Below, piece by piece: positions 1 through 5,697 of a stretch of DNA of 7,810 bases (the stretch's first letter is position 1; each line of letters opens with the position of its first letter). The DNA is from an uncultured delta proteobacterium (GTDB lineage Bacteria; RBG-13-61-14; DRUE01), in contig CAIYYW010000253.1 in assembly GCA_903930515.1 (NCBI GenBank), positions 1 to 7,810 on the forward strand, read 5' to 3'. Both the position numbers and the translations under genes were made by a program. A model generated the notes under the pieces. That model worked only from the letters and a program-made list of their open reading frames with translations. It ran no database searches and was not told the origin of the DNA.

Positions 1-8
1 CTGTGCGA

Positions 9-22
9 GGGACTTTAGTCCC
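9..22. repeat. Palindrome (hairpin element A)
   Basis: A perfect inverted repeat, GGGACTTTAGTCCC, forms a 5-6 bp stem with a tiny loop. A GAG/CTC pair just outside it (7-9 with 25-27) could extend the structure. It lies 15 nt beyond the stop of the minus-strand URO-D-family gene. There is no T-tract after it on either strand, so an intrinsic terminator is not supported. Its style matches the other intergenic palindromes in this window. Confidence 0.5.
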
Positions 23-37
23 GACTCCCACCCATAA

Positions 38-1297
38 TTATTTATCCCCGTTGAATTCCTTCACCGCCTGGACCATCGCCGCCACATTTTCCACCGGAAC
101 ATTTGCCTGGATATTATGGACGGTGTTGAAAACAAAGCCCCCGTTTTGAGAAAAGATTTCGCAGTTCCGGAGCGTTTCCTTCCGCACTTCCTCCGGCTTC
201 CCGAACGGCAAAGTCCTCTGCGTGTCCACGCCGCCTCCCCAGAACACCAGCTTATCACCATATCGTTCCTTCAAGAGTTTCGGGTCCATTCCCTTGGCCG
301 AGAGTTGCACCGGGTTGATGATGTCAAAGCCGGCCTCAATGAAATGGCTCATAAAAATCTCCGCGCTCCCGCAGCAATGCTTGAAGGTTTTCCAGCCCGT
401 GTGCCGATGGATCCAGCCGTTGAGCTTCCGGTAATAGGGAGCGTAGAGCGACTCAAAGGTTTTCGGGGAACAGAACTGGGAATCCTGGGTGCCGAAATCG
501 GTCCCGCACACAAATACCACTTCCACAATATCGCCCGCGACCTGATTGATCTTTTCCAGGTTCCGGAGCGCCACTTCGGTCTGGCGGGAAAAAATCCGGT
601 GCAGATATTCCTGGCGGGTCACGGTGGAAACATACCATTCAGTCAGATCGCGGATTCCCTTGGGATGCTTGAGAAAAGGTCCCGGCACCAAGGCAATGTC
701 TCCGATCGCGGTCCCGCCGAAAGTGGCGACCACTGCCCGGTCCGATTTTGCCAGCCGCCCGGCCTCGGCTTCAAAATATTTCAAATCCTCCGGTGAGATC
801 GGCTGGAATTCCTCCAGGTTGTCTTCAACATTTAGTTTATCGTCGTCAATCGGCTCCTGCCGGATGATGGTGTCAAAAAAGAACCCGCTCCCGGGCATAT
901 AGCCGCTGGCTGGTACGCTCAAGTCCCCTTCCGGATACAGGTAAAGACCGCCCGCCGGGCAGGGGGTGGTCCGGAAAAATTCCGACACCAGGACCACCTG
1001 TCCCCAGGGGGCCTGAAATTCTTTCCAGCCCTGATTCGCGAATCCGAAAATGGTTTTGGGAGGAGTGAGCCCAACCGTATCAATGCCCATCGCTTCCGCG
1101 AGATCGTCCTCAACCGTCCCAAGAAACTGGTAAGGCTCCCAGACCTTGACCGGCCTTTTTTCCAGCCCGAAATGATCCCGCAATTTTTCCACGGCCAAAG
1201 CGTGAATCCCGGTCACCGCCGTGCTTCCGAAATCAACCGGGATTTTGTCCGGCGCCTGATGATTGAGCGCCCGCCTCAGCCTTTCTTTATGATCCAT
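38..1297 (-). CDS. Uroporphyrinogen decarboxylase (URO-D)/methyltransferase-family protein
   Basis: This 419-residue protein belongs to the URO-D superfamily (COG0407-like), which includes heme URO-D and the corrinoid-dependent methyltransferases such as MtaA/MtbA. The N-terminus (MDHKERLRRALNHQAPDKIP) is the usual opening of the methyltransferase-like branch. Other family marks are VCGTDFGTQ at about 264-271, HCCG at 307-310 (an H-x-C zinc-ligand pair in the methyltransferases), WGGGVDTQRTLP at 353-364 and a VHNIQANVP tail near 393-401. The third zinc ligand, a C-terminal Cys in MtaA-type enzymes, appears to be absent, so zinc/thiol methyl transfer is uncertain. It is probably cytoplasmic. 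An upstream GTG at 1330 overlaps the hisF stop (GTGA), but the ATG at 1297 has GGGAG four bases upstream and the conserved N-terminus, so I chose it. It is the last gene of a minus-strand operon. No corrinoid-binding protein is encoded in the window, so the substrate is unknown. Confidence 0.85.
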   Translation of the reverse strand: MDHKERLRRALNHQAPDKIPVDFGSTAVTGIHALAVEKLRDHFGLEKRPVKVWEPYQFLGTVEDDLAEAMGIDTVGLTPPKTIFGFANQGWKEFQAPWGQVVLVSEFFRTTPCPAGGLYLYPEGDLSVPASGYMPGSGFFFDTIIRQEPIDDDKLNVEDNLEEFQPISPEDLKYFEAEAGRLAKSDRAVVATFGGTAIGDIALVPGPFLKHPKGIRDLTEWYVSTVTRQEYLHRIFSRQTEVALRNLEKINQVAGDIVEVVFVCGTDFGTQDSQFCSPKTFESLYAPYYRKLNGWIHRHTGWKTFKHCCGSAEIFMSHFIEAGFDIINPVQLSAKGMDPKLLKERYGDKLVFWGGGVDTQRTLPFGKPEEVRKETLRNCEIFSQNGGFVFNTVHNIQANVPVENVAAMVQAVKEFNGDK

Positions 1298-1326
1298 CCT
1301 TCTCCCGGTCCGATCTTTCAAAATAA

Positions 1327-2091
1327 TCACAACTTTACATTCACGCCCTTGTCCATCAGATATTGTTTCAGCTCCGGGATCTTGATCATCTGGAAATGGA
1401 AGACCGACGCCGCCAGCAAAATAGTCGCCCCGGCTTCAACCGCCTGGTAAAAATGCTCCAGCTTGCCGGCGCCTCCCGAGGCCACCACCGGCGCTTTGAC
1501 CACTGCCGCTATTTTTCTGATCACCGGAAGATCGTATCCGGTCTTGGCGCCGTCTCCGGCTTTGCTGGTCGGGAGGATGCAGCCGACTCCGAAGCCGTCA
1601 ACTTTTTTCGCCCATTCAACCGCGTCCGCTCCGGTCGCGGTCCTGCCCCCGTCAATATAAACCTCGTAACCCGAAGGCAGTTTCTGATTTCGGTCAACAT
1701 CAATCGCCACCGTGACCTTGTCCGCTCCGAATTCCCTGACCAGCTCTTTGATCAGCTCCGGATTGCGGAATGCCGCCGAGCTGGTGGAAACCTTGTTCGC
1801 GCCGGCCCTTAGCACTGCTTCGGCTGAAACCAGATCCTTGATCCCGCCTCCGACGGTGAAGGGAATGGTCGCCGCCTTGGCAACTTTTTTCACGACTTCA
1901 ATTAAAGTGGGCCGGTTTTCCACCGTGGCCGTAATGTCCAGCATCGCGAGTTCATCCGCGCCGGCCGCGCAATAAGCCTTGGCGCTTTCCACCGGATCCC
2001 CCGCATCCCGGATGTCCACAAAATGAACACCCTTCACCACCCGACCCTTCTCCATATCCAGACAGGGCATAATTTTGATCGTCGCATTCAT
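1327..2091 (-). CDS. hisF: Imidazole glycerol phosphate synthase cyclase subunit HisF (or close paralogue)
   Basis: This 254-residue TIM barrel has the full length and ordered motifs of HisF, which converts PRFAR plus ammonia into IGP and AICAR in histidine biosynthesis. Visible landmarks are PCLD with catalytic Asp12, KGVHFVDIRDAGDP at about 20-33, ADELAMLDITAT at 45-56, TVGGGI at 79-84, VAID with catalytic Asp131, and the phosphate-binding SGGAG at 205-209. A strong AAAGGAGG (2099-2106 on the minus strand) lies seven bases before the ATG. It sits between the PLP-enzyme gene (64 nt upstream, no terminator seen) and the URO-D-family gene. No hisH or other his gene is in the window. Compared with Thermotoga HisF, several positions differ: Asp98 is Asn99 here, gate residue Glu167 is Cys171, Arg5 is Lys6 and Asn103 is Ser104. 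It could be the genuine histidine enzyme encoded away from its partner, or a specialised paralogue of the WbuZ kind. Confidence 0.88.
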   Translation of the reverse strand: MNATIKIMPCLDMEKGRVVKGVHFVDIRDAGDPVESAKAYCAAGADELAMLDITATVENRPTLIEVVKKVAKAATIPFTVGGGIKDLVSAEAVLRAGANKVSTSSAAFRNPELIKELVREFGADKVTVAIDVDRNQKLPSGYEVYIDGGRTATGADAVEWAKKVDGFGVGCILPTSKAGDGAKTGYDLPVIRKIAAVVKAPVVASGGAGKLEHFYQAVEAGATILLAASVFHFQMIKIPELKQYLMDKGVNVKL

Positions 2092-2155
2092 TCGCTTTCC
2101 TCCTTTATCTGAAATAACGCGCGCCCGTCAAGTTTTAAGCCAAGGCCTGACCCGA

Positions 2156-3235
2156 TTAGAAATATCCTTGGAAGGATTCGGGCAGGTTCTTTCCGCAAAG
2201 GTTCTGGTCCAGGAACCGGCCTAAATCTTTGGTGTTATAGGTATGCCAGAACAAAATATTTTTGTCCTTCAAGTTTCGGTCTTTCAGGTATTTGATCATT
2301 GCCGCCATGGTCTTGGCGGTATAAGTGGTGTCCAGGGTCAGGCCCTCAATCTCGGCCAGCATTTTTTTCGCCGATTTTGCCTCCTCGGTGATCGCAGCGT
2401 ATTCTCCTCCGAAGAAATTGTGGATCATCTTCACATCCTTGGCGCTGAATTTCAAGGCCGGCAAATCGGCCCCGGCTTTGCTCAATTTTTTATGGGCGCG
2501 GTTCAAAATGCTGGCCACGATCCGCTCGTTGCAGGCGAGGTAATCGGTTATGCGCACACCGATCACCTCGGTCTTCATCCCGAGCACTCTCGCCCCGAGC
2601 TGTATTCCGGACATGGTCCCGCCGGTGCCCGCGGTCACGAAGATGTAATCCGGCTCCGGGAGCAATCCCTGGTCAATCTGCTTTTTCAATTCAAACATCG
2701 CGTTGAAATACCCGAAGGCGCAGGTGGCGGAGGAGCCGAAGGTGGGGATGTAAAACGGGAACTGCCTCTTGCCAAAGTCAAAATTGCGCAGGTAATGATA
2801 GAGGATCATAAACGGGACCAGGTAGGGGCTGTTGACATGGTTGAATTCCACGCCCATGGTCTTGTCAATCAGCATATGCTTGCACATATAATCGGTCGGA
2901 CACTGCTTGAAGAATATACCGACGATCTTGAACCCGAGGTCCTTGCCGTAAATGCCCGAGGCCAGGATCTGGTTGGACCCGAGCGCTCCCGGGGAGATGG
3001 CAACGGTCTTGCCCGAGGCCTTCATCTCCGCAAGCAGGAACTCCATCACCCGGACCTTGTTCCCGCCCATTTTCTGCGAGCTTAAATCATCCCGCTTCAC
3101 CCACAGGTTCGGATACCCGAGCATCCCTCCCAGCTTGCTCATCTTCTCCACCGGCGTGGGATAGTTTCCCATCTCAATCCAGGGAATGCTTTTCTCCAAC
3201 CGCGGATACGCCTGAAAAATATCCGGCTTGTACAT
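2156..3235 (-). CDS. PLP-dependent enzyme, ACC deaminase/D-cysteine desulfhydrase family
   Basis: This 359-residue fold-type II PLP enzyme belongs to the family that opens ACC or breaks D-cysteine into pyruvate, ammonia and sulfide. The PLP lysine is Lys60 in QKMGGNKVR. GALGSNQ (83-89) matches the substrate-carboxylate loop, and TAGTGGT (201-207) is the PLP phosphate loop. LDTTYTAKTM (301-310) aligns with the conserved catalytic tyrosine segment. ACC deaminase has Glu295 and Leu322, the pair that separates it from D-cysteine desulfhydrase; here the aligned residues are Thr306 and Thr332, which favours the desulfhydrase type. The usual Gly-Gly after that position is Tyr-Asn. It is slightly longer than the roughly 330-340 residues typical of the family. 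I chose the ATG at 3235 because AGGAG lies seven bases upstream; an upstream in-frame TTG at 3271 overlaps the likely -10 box. It is the first gene of the minus-strand operon. The exact substrate is not proven. Confidence 0.85.
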   Translation of the reverse strand: MYKPDIFQAYPRLEKSIPWIEMGNYPTPVEKMSKLGGMLGYPNLWVKRDDLSSQKMGGNKVRVMEFLLAEMKASGKTVAISPGALGSNQILASGIYGKDLGFKIVGIFFKQCPTDYMCKHMLIDKTMGVEFNHVNSPYLVPFMILYHYLRNFDFGKRQFPFYIPTFGSSATCAFGYFNAMFELKKQIDQGLLPEPDYIFVTAGTGGTMSGIQLGARVLGMKTEVIGVRITDYLACNERIVASILNRAHKKLSKAGADLPALKFSAKDVKMIHNFFGGEYAAITEEAKSAKKMLAEIEGLTLDTTYTAKTMAAMIKYLKDRNLKDKNILFWHTYNTKDLGRFLDQNLCGKNLPESFQGYF

Positions 3236-3242
3236 CAGACTA

Positions 3243-3247
3243 CTCCT
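3243..3247 (-). promoter_or_regulatory. Ribosome binding site of the PLP-enzyme gene
   Basis: AGGAG on the minus strand lies seven bases before the ATG at 3235. It decides the start against the in-frame TTG at 3271. Confidence 0.75.
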
Positions 3248-3270
3248 GCTTAAAAAGTTTAGCTGATTCA

Positions 3271-3299
3271 ATCATAATTTGACTGTCGGGCAAAAGCAA
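3271..3299 (-). promoter_or_regulatory. Putative sigma70-type promoter for the minus-strand operon
   Basis: On the minus strand, TTGCTT (3294-3299) and TATGAT (3271-3276) are separated by exactly 17 bases. The -10 box matches the consensus in five of six positions and the -35 box in three of six. The predicted transcript would start near 3264 and give a leader of roughly 28 nt containing the AGGAG site. No operator or riboswitch is apparent. Confidence 0.45.
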
Positions 3300-3314
3300 G
3301 CCCGGCTTGAGGAT

Positions 3315-3350
3315 TTGATGATTGTCCCCGCCCAGCCTTTATTGTATGAT
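3315..3350 (+). promoter_or_regulatory. Possible promoter(s) for the plus-strand gene set
   Basis: Two weak overlapping sigma70-like options are visible: TTGATG (3315-3320) with TTTATT (3338-3343), and TTGTCC (3322-3327) with TATGAT (3345-3350), each with a 17-base spacer. Either would give a very short or no leader before the ATG at 3358, which has only a weak GAG in front. This is tentative, since such matches occur by chance. Confidence 0.25.
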
Positions 3351-3357
3351 TGAGAAA

Positions 3358-3774
3358 ATGGCGAAACGGGTGATGGGAATAATAATGATGCTTCTCGGTC
3401 TGGCCCTGATTTTGACTCCCTGGTATCTTTTCCCGGTTTGCGGCAGAGGAAGATACGCTCCGAAAGATCCTGGAATTTATCCGCGGCATAAATGCGCCAA
3501 CACCCTCAAGGCTGAGACCGTGCTTGGTTTATTGACCATCAGCGTCGGCGCAATCTCCCTGGTCCGGCCGAGGCGAAAAATTTTAATCGGCTCTTCCGCG
3601 GCGCTTCTGATCCTGTCCGGATTAGTGGCGCTTTTCCCGCTCCAGATTACGGGTTTATGCAAGATGGCGACTATGCCCTGCCGGATGGGAACCCTGCCTG
3701 CGCTGATCACCCTGTCAATCCTGATGGCGATTATCGGCGTTGCGGGAATAATTCAAGGACGCGGTTGGAAATGA
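3358..3774 (+). CDS. DUF4418-type four-helix membrane protein
   Basis: This 138-residue protein resembles the uncharacterised DUF4418 family: four hydrophobic helices (about 4-25, 52-69, 76-97, 114-133), an early PWYLFPVC motif, and LCKMATMPCRMGTLPA before the last helix. The positively charged RPRRK (70-74) between helices 2 and 3 should be cytoplasmic. That places Cys28 and Cys46, and Cys101 and Cys108, in the two loops outside the cytoplasm, alongside His45 and several Met residues. Metal binding or disulfide chemistry is possible but unproven. The stop codon overlaps the start of the permease gene (ATGA, 3771-3774), which suggests translational coupling and a shared complex. The start is uncertain: ATG 3358 has a weak GAG upstream, while ATG 3346 adds four residues and has no visible ribosome binding site. 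The function is unknown. Confidence 0.75.
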   Translation: MAKRVMGIIMMLLGLALILTPWYLFPVCGRGRYAPKDPGIYPRHKCANTLKAETVLGLLTISVGAISLVRPRRKILIGSSAALLILSGLVALFPLQITGLCKMATMPCRMGTLPALITLSILMAIIGVAGIIQGRGWK

Positions 3775-5000
3775 AGCATTTTTTGGCGGCTTACCTGGTC
3801 CGGAAAAACATCCGGCGCCGGTTGTTCCGCTATTTGATTCTGGTGGTGAGTGTGGCGGCAGCGGTCGGGATGCAGGTCAGCGCGGCTTTGATTGACCGGA
3901 TGAGCCGGGAGAGCCTGGAGCTTGGACTCAAGCGCCTGGGCGCGGACCTGGTCGCGGTCCCGGCTGGGTTGGATGCTGAACTGCAAAAATCATATCTTAC
4001 GGGCGATGCCGCGATTTTTTATATGGACCGGTCCATTCAGGATCGGATTTCCGGGTTTGATTTTGTGGCTCAGACCTCGCCTCAGCTTTTCATCAAGTCT
4101 TTGGCCAATGCCGGTTGTTGCTCGTTATGGAACATATACCTGGTGGGGTTTGACCCGGACACGGATTTTACCATCAAGCCCTGGCTTGCCCCGCGATTTA
4201 CTCGGGGCGCCGAAAGGAAGATTGGCGCGGATGAGGTCTTGGCTGGAGCGGCCCTGGGCCTGGAAGAGGGAAACACCTTGAGGTTTTACGGGCAGAGCTT
4301 CAAAGTTGGCGGGATTCTTTCGCCGACCGGGATGGGTCTGGACCGCGCGGTTTTTATCCCGATCCGGAGCGCGTATCGGATGGCTCGGGAATCCAAGACC
4401 AAGGCGGAGCAAGAATTGGATCTTTCTCCGGATAAAATTTCCGCGGTTTTGATCAAGCTCAAGGCCGAAAAAGATGGCGGCTTGCCCGCGTATCGCGCGG
4501 CGTTTGAGCTGGAGCAGAGAATTCCGGAGATCAGCATACTCCAGCCCGAGGAACTGGCGATGAAAATCCAGCAGAACCTTTCCACGGTCCTAGCCGGACT
4601 GCGCTCAGCCAGTTATGCGATCTGGTCTGCAACGGCTTTGCTGATTGCCCTGGTGTTTGCCATGGCAACCAATGAGCGAAAGCGCGAAATCGGCCTGATG
4701 CGGGCAATGGGCGCGACCCGCGGGCTGATCTTCCGGATGATTATGATGGAAGCTTTGCTGGTCGGCGGGACCGGGTCATTGATTGGTTTGTTGTGCTCAA
4801 CCGGATTGGTGCTGGGATTTTCCAGCCTGATCTCCCAAAGCCTGGGGGTTCCCTTTTACCAGCCCGGGCTGGGCAAATTGGTTCCCCTGTCTTTAACCGC
4901 CCTGGCTCTTGCGCTCCTGACCGGAATGATTGCCGGGCTATATCCTGCGCTCCGCGCCAGCAGGATGGAGCCATATCAGGCAATCCGGAGCGGGGAATGA
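3771..5000 (+). CDS. ABC transporter permease, FtsX/MacB (LolC/E-like) family
   Basis: This 409-residue permease has the MacB/FtsX-type plan: one N-terminal membrane helix (about 21-41), a large extracytoplasmic domain (about 42-275), then three C-terminal helices (about 281-300, 324-351, 372-395). The cytoplasmic segment NERKREIGLMRAMGATR (301-317) and the tail PALRASRMEPYQAIR (392-406) are hallmarks of the FtsX domain. Such proteins usually act as dimers with a LolD/MacB ATPase and drive mechanical work on periplasmic substrates rather than ordinary import. A Cys-Cys pair (116-117) followed by LVGFDPDTDFTIKPWL (124-139) lies in the extracytoplasmic domain; from memory this resembles permeases encoded with DUF2318/P19-Ftr1 iron loci, so a metal or redox role is possible. 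It overlaps both neighbours by 4 bp. No MacA-type adaptor or outer-membrane partner is present. The substrate is unknown. Confidence 0.87.
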   Translation: MKHFLAAYLVRKNIRRRLFRYLILVVSVAAAVGMQVSAALIDRMSRESLELGLKRLGADLVAVPAGLDAELQKSYLTGDAAIFYMDRSIQDRISGFDFVAQTSPQLFIKSLANAGCCSLWNIYLVGFDPDTDFTIKPWLAPRFTRGAERKIGADEVLAGAALGLEEGNTLRFYGQSFKVGGILSPTGMGLDRAVFIPIRSAYRMARESKTKAEQELDLSPDKISAVLIKLKAEKDGGLPAYRAAFELEQRIPEISILQPEELAMKIQQNLSTVLAGLRSASYAIWSATALLIALVFAMATNERKREIGLMRAMGATRGLIFRMIMMEALLVGGTGSLIGLLCSTGLVLGFSSLISQSLGVPFYQPGLGKLVPLSLTALALALLTGMIAGLYPALRASRMEPYQAIRSGE

Positions 5001-5644
5001 TCAAAGTTCAAAAAGTCAGCAAGGTTTACGGCGCGGGTCAAAATCAAATCCACGCCATCGGCGATTTGAGTTTTGAAATATATAAAGGCGAGTTTGTGAT
5101 GCTCTTCGGTCCTTCCGGCTCGGGCAAAACCACGATCCTGAATATCATCGCCGGCTTGACCAGACCCAGCCGGGGCAAAGTGTTCCTGGATCAGCAGAAT
5201 ATTTTTGAGATGAGCGACCGGCAATTGACCGGATTCCGCGCAAGAAATATCGGTCTGGTCTTCCAGTCCCAGAGTATGCTGACGCACCTGAACAGCCTGG
5301 ACAATGTCCGGCTTGGGCTGCGCCTTGCCGGGAAAAAAGACGATCCGGACCTGGCGAAAAAAGCTCTGATTCGGATGGGCCTGGAAGACCGGATTCTGGC
5401 TTATGCCAATGAGCTTTCCGCGGGTCAGCAAAGGAGAGTGAGCATTGCCCGGGCTTTGGTCAAGCGTCCAAAGATCCTGCTCTGCGACGAGCCGACCGGA
5501 GACCTGGACCCGGACACGGAAAAATCCATTATGGAGATGCTGAAAAAAGCGCATCAGGCCGGAACCACCATCCTGATGGTCACCCATAATTCTTCGCTGG
5601 ACTCCTACGCCACGCGTGTGCTTCAAAAAAATCTGGTAAGATAA
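4997..5644 (+). CDS. ABC transporter ATP-binding protein, LolD/MacB type
   Basis: This 215-residue ATPase has every nucleotide-binding motif in order: Walker A GPSGSGKTT (38-46), Q-loop VFQ with Gln90, signature LSAGQQRR (140-147), Walker B ILLCDEPTGDLD (160-171) with catalytic Glu165, and the H-loop His197. The signature reads LSAGQ rather than the common LSGGQ, a tolerated variant. The length and the ARALVKRPKILLCDEPTGDLD block fit the LolD/MacB/FtsE subfamily that partners with FtsX-type permeases. The ATG overlaps the permease stop (ATGA, 4997-5000) and has GGAG and GGGGA upstream. A longer in-frame reading without this start would run back inside the permease gene and was rejected. It should energise the neighbouring permease at the cytoplasmic face of the membrane. 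Confidence 0.93.
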   Translation: MIKVQKVSKVYGAGQNQIHAIGDLSFEIYKGEFVMLFGPSGSGKTTILNIIAGLTRPSRGKVFLDQQNIFEMSDRQLTGFRARNIGLVFQSQSMLTHLNSLDNVRLGLRLAGKKDDPDLAKKALIRMGLEDRILAYANELSAGQQRRVSIARALVKRPKILLCDEPTGDLDPDTEKSIMEMLKKAHQAGTTILMVTHNSSLDSYATRVLQKNLVR

Positions 5645-5646
5645 AT

Positions 5647-5664
5647 GCCACGGTGCGCCGTGGC
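5647..5664. repeat. Palindrome (hairpin element B)
   Basis: A perfect 7-bp stem, GCCACGG/CCGTGGC, encloses a TGCG loop two bases after the ATPase stop codon. A T6 run occurs at 5672-5677, but seven bases separate it from the stem, so it is not a standard intrinsic terminator. It could slow the transcript or protect its 3' end between the ABC genes and the LDI-like gene. Confidence 0.6.
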
Positions 5665-5685
5665 CCGACAATTTTTTAAATGATC

Positions 5686-5692
5686 AAGGAGG
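5686..5692 (+). promoter_or_regulatory. Ribosome binding site of the LDI-family gene
   Basis: AAGGAGG lies five bases before the ATG at 5698. It fixes that start and rules out the in-frame ATG at 5680, which lies upstream of it. Confidence 0.85.
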
Positions 5693-5697
5693 TTGGA

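Noticed and set aside
116-796. 226-codon open frame on the plus strand
   Set aside because: It is antisense to the URO-D-family gene and its product lacks recognisable motifs.
2243-3085. 280-codon open frame on the plus strand
   Set aside because: It is antisense to the well-supported PLP-enzyme gene, its translation shows no family features, and it has no convincing ribosome binding site; it is a by-product of GC-leaning codon use.
2156-3235. ACC deaminase as the specific name
   Set aside because: The two diagnostic residues are Thr rather than Glu and Leu, so only the wider family is supported.
4793-4996. N-terminal extension of the ABC ATPase inside the permease gene
   Set aside because: The extension is out-of-frame permease coding sequence without ATPase features; the ATPase fold begins at the ATG at 4997 with a good ribosome binding site.
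5647-5677. Intrinsic terminator after the ATPase gene
   Set aside because: The stem is good, but the T6 run starts seven bases after it, with CCGACAA between; the geometry is wrong for a standard rho-independent terminator, so I list only the hairpin.
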